From the NCBI GenBank assembly GCA_019753285.1, contig JAIELD010000001.1, forward strand, positions 1-45,642: a DNA stretch of 45,642 bases, read 5' to 3'. This document shows, one piece after another, positions 7,807 to 16,479 of this stretch. Under the pieces are notes generated by a model. It did not search any database. It was not told where the DNA came from and saw only the letters and a program-made list of their open reading frames with translations. Made by a program: the position numbers and the translations under genes. Position 1 is the first letter of the stretch; each line of letters starts with the position of its first letter. This DNA comes from Beijerinckiaceae bacterium. GTDB lineage: Bacteria > Pseudomonadota > Alphaproteobacteria > Rhizobiales > Beijerinckiaceae.

Positions 7807-9141
7807 ATGGCCGCAGTGACGAAATCGGGTTTGGTCGGCAACAGCCGCGCAGTTCTGTTGGCAGCCGCAAGCCTTTCGGCGCTCGTGGCCGGTTCATCGG
7901 CCGCCAATGCAGGCGCGTTCGCCCTGCGCGAACAAAACGCAGCCGCGCAGGGAAGCGCGTTCGCAGGTGTGGCCGCCGGTGATGGCGGCGTCTCCTCGCA
8001 GTTCTGGAACCCTGCGATCATCACGCAGTATCCTGGCATCCAGTTCCAGCAGAACCTGTCGATCATCATCCCGCAGTCGGATATCCGCTTCACGTCTGGA
8101 CCGACGTTGCCCTTCGGCCAGCCGGGCGACATCGGCCAGGCTGCCGCACTGCCTGCCGGCGGCTCCAGCTACCAGCTCACGGACAAGATCTTCCTCGGCC
8201 TTTCGACCGGCGCACCCTACGGCCTCATCACCAAGCCGGAAAACCCGAACAACGCGTCGCAGCTCTATGGTCGCTCGTCGAAGGTGTTCTCGTTCAACGC
8301 CACGCCGTCGATCGCCTACAAGTTCAATGACTGGATCTCGATCGGTGCCGGTATTCAGGTGCAGTATTTCCGCGTCACGCTGAAACAGGCGCTCGGCACC
8401 GGTGCCAACAGCCCGAACGCCATCCTGCGCGGCGACGACATCAATTTCGGCTTCACGGCCGGTCTGACGTTGACGCCGTTCCAGGGCACCAACTTTGGTG
8501 TCGGCTACCGCTACGGGATCAACCACGATCTCGAAGGGTATTTCGCGGCTCCGGGGTTCCGTACGCGCATCACCGCACCGACCGATCTGCCGGATGTCGT
8601 GACTGTCGGCCTGACGCAGGACATCAACGACAAGGTCAAGGTCAAGGCTGGCTTTGAATGGACCCGCTGGAGCAAGTTCAGCTCGTTCCCGGTCACCAAC
8701 TCCGCGACCGGCGGCCCGCTCGTCACCGCGACGGGGCCGGTCAACCTCGCCTTCCGCTATGATGATGGCTACTATTTCTCGCTCGGCGCAGATTACAAGT
8801 TCAACCCGAACTGGACGGTTCGCGGCGGTCTCGCCTACGAAATCTCGCCGATCTCCGATGCAGCCCGTGGCGTACGCCTGCCCGACAACGACCGGTTCTG
8901 GGTCAATGTCGGCGCATCCTACGCCTGGAACGATCAGCTGACATTCGACGTCTCCTACGCTCATGCGTTCGTCGGCCGCACGCCGATCAACCTGACCCCC
9001 GGAAACCCCGCCTACAACCCGCTTGTGCCGGTGCAGCTCGTCGGCACGGCCGATGCGAGCGTCGACATCTTCTCGGTCGGCGTCCGTTACGTTTATGGCG
9101 TCGCGCCGAAGCGCGAAGCGCCGATCGTGCGCAAGTACTGA
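7807..9141 (+). CDS. OmpP1/FadL/TodX-family outer membrane channel
   Basis: The protein has 444 residues. ATG 7807 is preferred to the in-frame GTG 7792 because GAGGAAA then lies six bases before the start. A signal peptide is clear: a basic start, a hydrophobic L-L-A-A-A-S-L-S-A-L-V-A core and an A-N-A cleavage site at about residue 36. The mature N-terminus G-A-F-A-L-R-E-Q-N-A-A-A-Q-G matches the FadL plug region, which is followed by N-P-A and many alternating aromatic beta-strands ending in V-R-Y-V-Y-G and a basic tail. Such channels carry fatty acids or other hydrophobic compounds across the outer membrane. It ends just before a strong bidirectional terminator shared with phaC; a fatty-acid channel beside a PHA synthase is metabolically consistent but is inference. 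Confidence 0.88.
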   Translation: MAAVTKSGLVGNSRAVLLAAASLSALVAGSSAANAGAFALREQNAAAQGSAFAGVAAGDGGVSSQFWNPAIITQYPGIQFQQNLSIIIPQSDIRFTSGPTLPFGQPGDIGQAAALPAGGSSYQLTDKIFLGLSTGAPYGLITKPENPNNASQLYGRSSKVFSFNATPSIAYKFNDWISIGAGIQVQYFRVTLKQALGTGANSPNAILRGDDINFGFTAGLTLTPFQGTNFGVGYRYGINHDLEGYFAAPGFRTRITAPTDLPDVVTVGLTQDINDKVKVKAGFEWTRWSKFSSFPVTNSATGGPLVTATGPVNLAFRYDDGYYFSLGADYKFNPNWTVRGGLAYEISPISDAARGVRLPDNDRFWVNVGASYAWNDQLTFDVSYAHAFVGRTPINLTPGNPAYNPLVPVQLVGTADASVDIFSVGVRYVYGVAPKREAPIVRKY

Positions 9142-9181
9142 TCGCGCGCAGATACTGATCGGGAAAGACACAGCAGCATAG

Positions 9182-9211
9182 AAAAAGGCCGGGCGTTTGC
9201 CCGGCCTTTTT
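9182..9211. terminator. Bidirectional intrinsic terminator between fadL-like gene and phaC
   Basis: A perfect 13-bp stem (9182-9194 with 9199-9211) closes a GTTT loop. The stem has a GC core flanked by five A on one side and five T on the other, so it gives a hairpin plus U-tract when read in either direction. It lies between two convergent genes. Confidence 0.92.
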
Positions 9212-9234
9212 GTTTGAGCCATTGTGTCGGAGCG

Positions 9235-11043
9235 TCACGCCTTGACGCGAACGTACTCGCCCGGCGCATCGCAGATCGGCTTGTTGCGCTTGTTGCCGAT
9301 CTTCGGCGGCTTCGTCTCCTTGGGCGCGATCTCGCCATACCATTTGCGCCAGTCGACCCACCAGGAGCCAGGCGTCTCACTGGCGTTCTCCAGCCAGTCT
9401 TCGAGTTCGCCCTCTACCCGGCCACCCGTCCAGTATTGATATTTGGGCTTCGTCGCCGGGTTGACGACGCCGGCGATGTGCCCGCTGCCGGAAAGGACGA
9501 ACCGGACAGGGCCGCCGAACAGCTTGGAGCCGAAGAACACCGAGCGGGCAGGGGCGATATGGTCCTCCCGTGCGGCGAGGTTGTAGATCGGGATCTTCAC
9601 CTTCGAGAGGTCGAGCTTGACGCCGCCTATCTTCATCTCGCCCTTGGCAAGCTTGTTCTCGAGGTAGCAGTTGCGCAGGTAGAACTTGTGGTTCGCCTCC
9701 GGCATGCGGGTAGCATCGGCGTTCCAGTAGAGCAGGTCGAAGGCCATGGGCTGCTTGCCCTTGACGTAGTTGTTGATCACATAGGGCCAGATGAGATCGA
9801 GCGGCCGCAGCATGTTGAACGCGCCGGCCATCTTCGTCCCTGGCAGATAGCCGTACTTCGCCATCATGTCCTCGACGGCCTTTATCTGCGTCTCGTCCGC
9901 GAACACCTTGAGGTCGCCCGCATTGGTGAAATCGACCTGCGTGGTGAGGAAAGTCGCCTGCGCGATCCGCTTGTCCTTTTTCGCCGCCATATAGGCGAGC
10001 GTCACGGCGAGAAGCGTGCCGCCGACGCAATAGCCAACGGCATGCACGTCATCCGCGCCGGTGATGTCGCAGGCGCGGTCGATCGCCTCGAAAAGGCCTT
10101 CACGCATATAACCTTCGAAATCATAGGTCTTGTGCCGCTCGTCCGGGTTGACCCACGAGATGACGAAGACCGTTACGCCTTGGCTCACCGCCCAGCGGAT
10201 GAACGATTTTTCCGGATTGAGATCGAGCACGTAGAACTTGTTGATCCAGGGCGGCGCGATGACCAGCGGCCGCGCCAGCACGCTCGGCGTGGTCGGTTCA
10301 TACTGGATCAACTCCATGATGGCGTTGCGATAGACCACCTTGCCGGGCGTGGTGGCGATGTTCTCGCCGACCTTGAAGCCGGAATTGTCCGATTGCCGGA
10401 TTTTCAGCTCGCCCTTGCCGGCCTCGATGTCCTCGGCGAGCATCTTCATCCCGCGCACGAGGTTCTCGCCGTTCTCCTGCAGCGTGGTGCGGATCAGTTC
10501 CGGATTGGTCGGCAGGAAGTTCGAAGGGGAGAGCGCGCCCGAAAGCTGGCGCACGTAGAATTCCGCTTTCTGCTTGGTCTCGCGGTCGAGGCCGTCGGCC
10601 TTCTCCACCATCGTCTCCGCCCAGTTGGAGGTGATGAGATAGGCCTGCTTCAAAAAACTGAAATAGGGATTGGTCGACCAGTCGGAGTCGGCAAAGCGCT
10701 TGTCGCGCGGAGAAGGCTCCACCACCGGCGTCACCGGCTCGCCCTGCAGGCCCTTCAACGTCTCGGCCCAGAGATTGACGAAATTGGTCGAGAGGGAGGT
10801 TTGCGCTTCGATGGCCTTGACAGGGTCCTTCAGCCAGCTTTCCGCCACGGCGCCGATCGTCTTGACCATGTCTGCGGCTTCGTCCGGCACGAGCGAGGTG
10901 ACGGCCCCTTCCTCCCTCGGGCGAAGATAGGCGGCTCCGACCTTTCCGGCCTGTTCGATGAACTTCGCCGCATTGGCGGCGAGCCGATCGACGTCGGTCT
11001 CGACGACCGCGTCCACGCTCTTGTTCTCACCAGTCATGTCCAT
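9235..11043 (-). CDS. phaC: Class I polyhydroxyalkanoate synthase
   Basis: This 602-residue cytoplasmic, granule-associated enzyme polymerises (R)-3-hydroxyacyl-CoA into PHA. It has the poorly conserved N-terminal domain (about 1-200), then the alpha/beta-hydrolase core with the lipase-like box G-Y-C-V-G-G, catalytic Cys339, Asp494 in R-E-D-H-I-A-P and His522 in G-S-G-H-I-A-G. The motif P-P-W-I-N-K-F-Y-V-L-D-L at about 264-275 is characteristic. The length and single-subunit layout fit class I (short-chain monomers). AAGGA lies eight bases before ATG 11043. phaA, phaB, phaR and phasin genes are not in the window. The C-terminus faces the FadL-like gene across a strong terminator. Confidence 0.95.
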   Translation of the reverse strand: MDMTGENKSVDAVVETDVDRLAANAAKFIEQAGKVGAAYLRPREEGAVTSLVPDEAADMVKTIGAVAESWLKDPVKAIEAQTSLSTNFVNLWAETLKGLQGEPVTPVVEPSPRDKRFADSDWSTNPYFSFLKQAYLITSNWAETMVEKADGLDRETKQKAEFYVRQLSGALSPSNFLPTNPELIRTTLQENGENLVRGMKMLAEDIEAGKGELKIRQSDNSGFKVGENIATTPGKVVYRNAIMELIQYEPTTPSVLARPLVIAPPWINKFYVLDLNPEKSFIRWAVSQGVTVFVISWVNPDERHKTYDFEGYMREGLFEAIDRACDITGADDVHAVGYCVGGTLLAVTLAYMAAKKDKRIAQATFLTTQVDFTNAGDLKVFADETQIKAVEDMMAKYGYLPGTKMAGAFNMLRPLDLIWPYVINNYVKGKQPMAFDLLYWNADATRMPEANHKFYLRNCYLENKLAKGEMKIGGVKLDLSKVKIPIYNLAAREDHIAPARSVFFGSKLFGGPVRFVLSGSGHIAGVVNPATKPKYQYWTGGRVEGELEDWLENASETPGSWWVDWRKWYGEIAPKETKPPKIGNKRNKPICDAPGEYVRVKA

Positions 11044-11246
11044 GGTGATCGTCCTTCCAACCCTGTTTTCCCTGAATTGTTTTCAGGTTGTATCGGCGTG
11101 CGCAGCGACCGAACCCATCGCTGGCGCCCGGACTTGCTAGCATGCTCCATGCCACGTATTAAGGGGCAAAGCGCTGCATGTCTCAAGCGCGAACTCGAAA
11201 TCGGATCGGCTTGCGTGCGCCTTATCTCATTTAAAGTCGGAAGCCG

Positions 11247-11753
11247 ATGAGCGAAAATCAAGCAAGGGCCGGGCGCGTGCGGTCGCATCTTGCCATCGTT
11301 GCGGCGGTCGGATTGCTTTGCGCCGCCTGCAACAGCCAGGACTCCATTGGCTCTGACCCCAATGTGCGCTCCTTTGCGACCGCCACCGGCTTGCGCACCG
11401 AGGTAGGGCAGCCGAAGGATTTCGTTGTCAGGAGCCGGCCTTCGACCGTGTCCTATGTGCCCGTCGAGGTGCGGCCGCCGGAGCGCGCCGTGCCGCGCCG
11501 CGCTGCAGCCGCCTTGCCGGAGGTCGAGCAGGAACTCGATACATCCCGCAAGCGCAGCACCGGCTTTGCACGGCGATCGTTGCCAAAATCGCAGTATGGC
11601 GGTGTCGAGGATGCAAGACGCTCGGTTGCCCGCGCTCGCGCGCTCGCCAATCGGCCCGTCGGCGTCCCGGCAGATCAGCCGACGAGCTATCCGGTTCCGG
11701 AATCGCGTCGGCGCGGCAAGCCGACAAATCCGCTGGCCATCCCCAAGGAATAA
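11247..11753 (+). CDS. Small predicted lipoprotein, function unknown
   Basis: The protein has 168 residues. A basic N-terminus, a hydrophobic segment and a lipobox L-L-C-A-A-C with the modified cysteine at Cys28 indicate a lipoprotein. The next residues N-S do not point to inner-membrane retention by the Asp+2 rule. The remainder is basic, proline- and arginine-rich and lacks recognisable domains or hydrophobic cores, so it is probably largely disordered in the periplasm. It is divergent from phaC, with about 200 bp between the two starts, and lies 260 bp upstream of the aminotransferase. GGAAG is only three bases before the ATG, a weak ribosome site. The family was not recognised. Confidence 0.6.
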   Translation: MSENQARAGRVRSHLAIVAAVGLLCAACNSQDSIGSDPNVRSFATATGLRTEVGQPKDFVVRSRPSTVSYVPVEVRPPERAVPRRAAAALPEVEQELDTSRKRSTGFARRSLPKSQYGGVEDARRSVARARALANRPVGVPADQPTSYPVPESRRRGKPTNPLAIPKE

Positions 11754-11839
11754 GGCGAGCAGCCATAAATCTCTTCGATAGCGGCAATCGGCGCATCGAT
11801 CCACGGCGCCTGCTTGCGCTATCGCATCGGCGCGTTTGA

Positions 11840-11940
11840 GAAAGCATCTATCCACGCAATAAAATTCGAATTTGCTGCTATCAATGCCGTGTTTACGAAA
11901 TCATCAATCAATTTGATAAAAAGTGCCGCAGATTTGTTGT
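11840..11940 (+). promoter_or_regulatory. AT-rich palindromic region upstream of the aminotransferase
   Basis: This stretch stands out as AT-rich in GC-rich surroundings. It contains the perfect 12-bp palindrome AAATTCGAATTT at 11862-11873, and ATCAATTTGAT near 11905-11917. It is the likely promoter/operator zone for the aminotransferase gene at 12017, but no single -35/-10 pair is convincing. Confidence 0.4.
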
Positions 11941-12016
11941 GTGCGGAGCGCGCGGGATCATGTTAGAGAGCCAGAACGTCCACCCTTTTCATCGCCGTCC
12001 TGAAGAGCTTTGGTCC

Positions 12017-13237
12017 ATGAACGATTTTCACCGCATCCGCCGCCTCCCGCCTTACGTTTTCGAGCAGGTCAACAAGATCAAGGCGGCACAGCGCGCGCAG
12101 GGCGTCGACATCATCGATCTCGGCATGGGCAATCCCGATCTTCCCGCGCCGAAGCACGTGCTCGACAAGCTGATCGAGACGGTCGGCAAGCCGCGCACCG
12201 ATCGCTATTCCGCATCGAAAGGCATTGCAGGCCTTCGCCGCGCACAGGCCAATTATTATGGCCGCCGCTTCGGCGTGAAGCTCAATCCCGACACGCAGGT
12301 CGTCGCGACGCTCGGCTCCAAGGAAGGCTTCGCCAACATGGCGCAAGCCATCACCGGCCCTGGCGACGTGGTGCTGGTGCCGAACCCGAGCTACCCGATC
12401 CATGCCTTCGGCTTCCTGATGGCGGGCGGTGTCATCCGCTCCGTTCCGGCAGAGCCGACGCCGGCCTTCTTTCCGGCGCTGGAGCGGGCGGTGCAGTATT
12501 CGGTGCCGAAGCCGATCGCGCTGGTCGTCTGCTATCCGTCGAACCCGACGGCCTTCGTCGCCTCGCTCGATTTTTATCGCGACCTCGTCGCTTTCGCCAA
12601 GAAGCACGAGCTCATCCTGCTCTCTGATCTTGCCTATGCCGAGCTCTACTTCGACGATGCAAACCCGCCGCCCTCCGTGCTGCAGGTGCCGGGCGCGATG
12701 GATGTGACGGTCGAGTTCACCTCTATGTCGAAGACTTATTCGATGGCCGGCTGGCGCATGGGTTTTGCGGTCGGCAACGAGCGGCTGCTGGCCGCTCTCG
12801 CGCGGGTGAAAAGCTATCTCGACTATGGCGCATACACGCCGATCCAGGTGGCCGCCGCCGCAGCGCTCAACGGGCCGGACGATTGCATCGCCGAGATGCG
12901 GGCCGTCTACAAGGCGCGGCGTGACGTGCTGATCTCGAGCTTCGCCAAGATCGGCTGGGAGATCCCCGCGCCGGAAGCATCGATGTTCGCCTGGGTGCCG
13001 ATCCCTGAGAAGTTCAAGCATCTCGGCAGCCTCGAATTCTCGAAGCTTCTGATCGAGAAGGCGGAGGTGGCGATCGCACCCGGCATCGGCTTCGGCGAGC
13101 ATGGCGACGACCATGTCCGCATCGCCATCGTCGAGAACGAGCAGCGCATCAAGCAGGCGGCGCGCAATATCGGCAAGTTCCTGAAGAGCGCCGATACCAC
13201 GCTGCACAATGTGGTGACGCTGAAGAAGGTGGGCTGA
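12017..13237 (+). CDS. PLP-dependent aminotransferase (LL-diaminopimelate/alanine aminotransferase type)
   Basis: The protein has 406 residues. ATG 12017 gives the usual alphaproteobacterial N-terminus (M-N-D-F-H-R-I-R-R-L-P-P-Y-V-F); longer starts exist but lack support. It is a fold-type I class I/II aminotransferase: D-L-G-M-G-N-P-D-L near 34-42, Y-S-A-S-K-G-I, N-P-S-Y-P, Y-P-S-N-P-T, S-D-L-A-Y-A-E and the PLP lysine Lys239 in S-M-S-K-T-Y-S-M. Homologs are annotated as LL-diaminopimelate aminotransferase or as the alanine/valine-pyruvate aminotransferase AlaC, and sequence alone does not decide. Homoserine dehydrogenase follows about 70 bp later, an arrangement common in Rhizobiales, which suggests a role in aspartate-family or alanine metabolism. 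Confidence 0.85.
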   Translation: MNDFHRIRRLPPYVFEQVNKIKAAQRAQGVDIIDLGMGNPDLPAPKHVLDKLIETVGKPRTDRYSASKGIAGLRRAQANYYGRRFGVKLNPDTQVVATLGSKEGFANMAQAITGPGDVVLVPNPSYPIHAFGFLMAGGVIRSVPAEPTPAFFPALERAVQYSVPKPIALVVCYPSNPTAFVASLDFYRDLVAFAKKHELILLSDLAYAELYFDDANPPPSVLQVPGAMDVTVEFTSMSKTYSMAGWRMGFAVGNERLLAALARVKSYLDYGAYTPIQVAAAAALNGPDDCIAEMRAVYKARRDVLISSFAKIGWEIPAPEASMFAWVPIPEKFKHLGSLEFSKLLIEKAEVAIAPGIGFGEHGDDHVRIAIVENEQRIKQAARNIGKFLKSADTTLHNVVTLKKVG

Positions 13238-13307
13238 AGCCTTTCTTTCGCGGGAGGGGTTCGCTACAGGGAAGCGTCATGCCTCCTTGCTCACGGATTC
13301 GCCCTTC

Positions 13308-14621
13308 ATGAACGCTCCACTCCGTCTCGGCGTCGCAGGCCTCGGCACCGTTGGCGCTGCGGTTATCCGCATCCTGCAGACGAAGGCTGACACGCTGGCC
13401 TCCGAGCTTGGCCGCGCGGTGACGGTGACGGGCGTCACGGCGCGAGACCGTACCAAGGATCGCGGATGCGATATCAGCACCGCGCGCTGGTTCGATGATG
13501 CGGCCTCGCTTGCAGCCTCGCCCGACATCGACGTGTTCGTCGAGTTGATGGGCGGAGCGGGAGATCCCGCCAGATCGGCGGTCGAGGCGGCGCTTACCTC
13601 CGGCAAGTCTGTCATCACGGCCAACAAGGCGTTGCTCGCCGCGCATGGCCAGGCGCTTGCCGCGCTTGCCGAAAGACAAGGCGTCGCGTTGCTGTACGAG
13701 GCGTCCGCGGCCGGCGGCATTCCCGTCATCAAGACGCTGCGCGAAGCGCTGTCCGGCAATTCCGTGCACAAGGTGTCGGGCATCCTCAACGGCACGTGCA
13801 ACTACATTCTCACCCGCATGGAAGTGGAAAACCTCGATTTCCGCACCTGCCTCGTGGAGGCGCAGCGTCTTGGCTACGCCGAGGCCGATCCGACCGCCGA
13901 TATTGGCGGCTTCGACACCGCCAACAAGGTCGCCATCCTCACCAGCCTCGCCTTCGGCACGGAGATCGATTCGGATGCGATTTACGTGGAAGGCATCGCC
14001 TCGATCACCTCGCTCGACATTCGCTTGGCGGATGAGCTCGGCTACCGCATCAAGCTGCTCGGCGTCGCCGAGCGCACGCCCGCCGGCATCGAGCAGCGCG
14101 TCCACCCCACCATGGTGCCGAAGACCGCGCCCCTTGCGCAGGTGATGGGCGTCACCAATGCCGTGACGATCGACGCGGATGCAGTGGGGCAGCTCACCCT
14201 GATCGGCCCGGGCGCGGGCGGCGACGCGACGGCGAGCGCCGTGATCGGCGACATTGCCGAGGTGGCGAAGGGCGGAGCCGGCCCGGTGTTCCGCCTGCCG
14301 GCAGCCCGTCTTGAAAAAGCGCCGCGCGCCGCCATGCAGCGCCATGAGGGCGGCTATTACGTTCGGCTCCAGGTTCTCGACCGCAAGGGCGCCTTCGCCG
14401 CCATCGCGAGCAGCATGGCCGAAAACAGCATCTCGCTCGAAAGCATTTTGCAGAAGGGCCAGCTTGGCAGCAAGCCGCTTCTCAAGGATACGGTGCCGTC
14501 CGTTCCCGTCATCCTCATCACCTATGCGACCACCGAAACCGCCATTCGCGCCGCGCTCGATGCGATCGACGCCGAGGGCGTTCTGGACGGCCAGCCGCAG
14601 GTCATCCGCATCGAGCGTTGA
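13308..14621 (+). CDS. hom: Homoserine dehydrogenase
   Basis: This 437-residue cytoplasmic enzyme reduces aspartate semialdehyde to homoserine, the entry to threonine and methionine. The NAD(P)-binding loop G-V-A-G-L-G-T-V-G is at about 9-17. The catalytic domain carries S-A-A-G-G-I-P, G-I-L-N-G-T-C-N-Y-I-L and the lysine-containing D-E-L-G-Y-R-I-K-L-L-G. A C-terminal ACT domain (about 350-430, starting Y-Y-V-R-L-Q-V-L-D-R-K-G) suggests allosteric control, normally by threonine. ATG 13308 is chosen for its fit to family starts; TTG 13287 is possible, and neither has a strong ribosome site. It is followed by an intrinsic terminator. Confidence 0.93.
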   Translation: MNAPLRLGVAGLGTVGAAVIRILQTKADTLASELGRAVTVTGVTARDRTKDRGCDISTARWFDDAASLAASPDIDVFVELMGGAGDPARSAVEAALTSGKSVITANKALLAAHGQALAALAERQGVALLYEASAAGGIPVIKTLREALSGNSVHKVSGILNGTCNYILTRMEVENLDFRTCLVEAQRLGYAEADPTADIGGFDTANKVAILTSLAFGTEIDSDAIYVEGIASITSLDIRLADELGYRIKLLGVAERTPAGIEQRVHPTMVPKTAPLAQVMGVTNAVTIDADAVGQLTLIGPGAGGDATASAVIGDIAEVAKGGAGPVFRLPAARLEKAPRAAMQRHEGGYYVRLQVLDRKGAFAAIASSMAENSISLESILQKGQLGSKPLLKDTVPSVPVILITYATTETAIRAALDAIDAEGVLDGQPQVIRIER

Positions 14622-14708
14622 GCGTCGGACTTGTGCCGTGCGCGAGCATATTTTGCTGAAATCCTGCTTTTTGCCTTGAACAAGCGTGAGCCCTGTGGCT
14701 TCTGAACC

Positions 14709-14736
14709 GCGCGGCTCCAGGCCGCGCTCATTTTTT
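14709..14736 (+). terminator. Intrinsic terminator after hom
   Basis: GCGCGGC (14709-14715) pairs with GCCGCGC (14721-14727) around a five-base loop, followed two bases later by six T. An outer GAACC/GGTTC pair (14704-14708, 14737-14741) brackets the whole structure. It should separate hom from the small lipoprotein gene and glpX. Confidence 0.8.
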
Positions 14737-14786
14737 GGTTCGCGGAATAATCCGTTGAATTTCCTGTCGAAGCGAGTGTTCCTGCC

Positions 14787-14957
14787 ATGAAGAAACTGTC
14801 CACTCTCACCGTTCTCGCCGCCTTCTGCCTCAGCCTCGGCGCTTGCGCGACCAACCCGCCGCCGGCCTCGTCCGATCTCACGCCGCCGAAGCAGCGCCTC
14901 GACGCCAAGACCGACCTCGAATACGGCAAGGCTCCGCGCCGCCGCGTGCAGCAGTAA
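14787..14957 (+). CDS. 56-residue predicted lipoprotein
   Basis: This short gene encodes a classic lipoprotein signal: M-K-K-L start, hydrophobic core and the lipobox S-L-G-A-C with Cys20. The mature part is only 36 residues, proline-rich at first and ending in K-A-P-R-R-R-V-Q-Q. It has its own space between the hom terminator and glpX, and codon use matches the neighbours. Small entericidin-like or outer-membrane-anchored peptides have this architecture, but the family was not recognised. No strong ribosome site is visible before the ATG, which lowers confidence slightly. Confidence 0.65.
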   Translation: MKKLSTLTVLAAFCLSLGACATNPPPASSDLTPPKQRLDAKTDLEYGKAPRRRVQQ

Positions 14958-14974
14958 GCGTCTAAAAGCGCCGT

Positions 14975-15012
14975 CTTGTCCGGGATGCGCGTGCCGCGTC
15001 CCGGAACAAGCG
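14975..15012 (+). terminator. Imperfect hairpin after the small lipoprotein gene
   Basis: A CTTGTCCGGGA arm near 14975 pairs with TCCCGGAACAAG near 15000, with one bulge. It lies between the 56-residue lipoprotein gene and glpX. A T-rich patch (TTCTTTTG) follows about 12 bases later. It could be a weak terminator or a leader structure of glpX. Confidence 0.4.
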
Positions 15013-15115
15013 CGTCGCTGCGTTCTTTTGTAGGCCGGAGGCTTTTCCTCCTCCCCGGCCGGGCGCCTGGGCTTCCCGGCCATCCGATATTCAAAGCAAT
15101 TTGGAGTTGAGCTTC

Positions 15116-16111
15116 ATGGTTGATCTCGTCGTCACCGAAAATCAGATCATAGAACGCATCCTGACCATGGAGCTTGTCCGCGTCACCGAACGCGCCGCGG
15201 TTTCCTGCGCCAAATGGCGCGGTCGCGGGGATGAAAAAGCCGCCGACAAGGCTGCCGTCGACGCCATGCGGCGCGAGCTCAATCGCCTTTCGATCGAGGG
15301 AACGGTCGTGATCGGCGAAGGCGAGCGTGATGAGGCGCCGATGCTGTTCATCGGCGAGAAACTCGGCAATGGACGCGGCCCACGCGTCGACATCGCCGTC
15401 GATCCGCTCGAAGGCACGACGCTGTGCGCCAAGGACATGCCCGGCTCGATCGCCGTCATGGCTATGGCGCAGGCAGGAACGCTGCTCAACGCGCCGGACG
15501 TCTACATGGAGAAGATCGCCATCGGCCCGGGCTATCCCAAGGGCGTCGTCGATCTCGATGCCTCGATCGAGGACAACATCCATGCGCTCGCCAAGGCGAA
15601 GGGCGTCAAGCCGGGCGAAATCACGGCGCTGGTGCTGGATCGCCCTCGCCACGCGCACTTCATCGAAGGCTTGCGCAAAGTCGGCGCAGCGATCCGCCTC
15701 ATCACCGATGGTGATGTTGCAGGCGTGATCTACACGACCCAGGCCGATAAGAGCGGCGTCGATATCTATATGGGCACCGGCGGCGCGCCGGAAGGCGTTC
15801 TGGCGGCTGCCGCGCTGCGCTGCGTCGGCGGGCAGATGCAGGGCCGTCTCATTCTCGACACAGCCGAGAAGGTCGAGCGTGCCCGCACCATGGGCGTCAT
15901 GGAGCCGAAGAAGAAATACGACATGACCGAGCTTGCGTCAGGCGACGTGGTCGTCGCCGCGACTGGCGTGACCGACGGGCCGCTTCTTTCGGGCGTGCGC
16001 TTCATCGGCGACCGCATCGAGACGGAGACGATCGTCTACCGCTCCGTCACCGGCACCGTGCGCCGCATTCATGGCGAGCACCGCGAGATGAGCAAGTTCC
16101 ATCTCGACTGA
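15116..16111 (+). CDS. glpX: Class II fructose-1,6-bisphosphatase (GlpX), possibly FBPase/SBPase
   Basis: This 331-residue cytoplasmic, metal-dependent phosphatase removes the 1-phosphate of fructose 1,6-bisphosphate in gluconeogenesis; in autotrophs the same family also acts on sedoheptulose bisphosphate. It shows I-G-E-G-E-R-D-E-A-P-M-L at about 68-79, the inositol-phosphatase-like motif D-P-L-E-G-T-T at about 99-105, and C-terminal E-T-I-V-Y-R-S. ATG 15116 follows TGGAG by nine bases. Its place downstream of hom and upstream of recJ is a known alphaproteobacterial arrangement. It is intact and of the usual length. Confidence 0.93.
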   Translation: MVDLVVTENQIIERILTMELVRVTERAAVSCAKWRGRGDEKAADKAAVDAMRRELNRLSIEGTVVIGEGERDEAPMLFIGEKLGNGRGPRVDIAVDPLEGTTLCAKDMPGSIAVMAMAQAGTLLNAPDVYMEKIAIGPGYPKGVVDLDASIEDNIHALAKAKGVKPGEITALVLDRPRHAHFIEGLRKVGAAIRLITDGDVAGVIYTTQADKSGVDIYMGTGGAPEGVLAAAALRCVGGQMQGRLILDTAEKVERARTMGVMEPKKKYDMTELASGDVVVAATGVTDGPLLSGVRFIGDRIETETIVYRSVTGTVRRIHGEHREMSKFHLD

Positions 16112-16123
16112 GGGCGGCGCGGC

Positions 16124-16312
16124 CTATTTGAGCCGCGCGGCGCGCTCGTTCGTCACCTGCTGCAGATAATGAAGGAAGCTCGCGCCCTCGCGTTCCGAGC
16201 GCTGGCCTGGCACCGCGCGCCGCTCTTCGGGCCGCTTGTCGCGCTGGATGTTGACCGGGCCGGTCACCGGCTTTGCCGAATAGGCGCGGAGGGCGAGCAG
16301 GGTTTGCGACAT
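16124..16312 (-). CDS. Possible 62-residue hypothetical protein
   Basis: This short frame lies in the gap between glpX and recJ, convergent with glpX and divergent from recJ. The product is strongly basic, with no membrane segment. It starts M-S-Q-T-L-L-A-L-R-A-Y and ends in a probable helix with H-Y-L-Q-Q-V-T-N-E-R. AGAAGG lies about ten bases before the ATG. It fills a space that would otherwise hold no gene, and its composition looks protein-like rather than like the shadow of another gene. The family was not recognised and the call is tentative. Confidence 0.4.
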   Translation of the reverse strand: MSQTLLALRAYSAKPVTGPVNIQRDKRPEERRAVPGQRSEREGASFLHYLQQVTNERAARLK

Positions 16313-16479
16313 GACGACAGGCCTTCTGGCTTGGGGCGCTCATATTCGTGAGCGCCATAAGTCTAGGCCGATACGCGCCTTGCAGTCGTTAACGCGCACG
16401 GTCCTTGCAGCGCCGTTCCCGCGTCATGGTCAACCAGGCGTTAATGCGCGCAGCGCGGCAGAATCTGCTAGATCGAAGC

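Noticed and set aside
9214..11250. Very long open frame on the plus strand opposite phaC (about 678 codons)
   Set aside because: It mirrors the phaC gene; the product is arginine- and histidine-rich with no family motifs, as expected for the antisense of a GC-rich gene.
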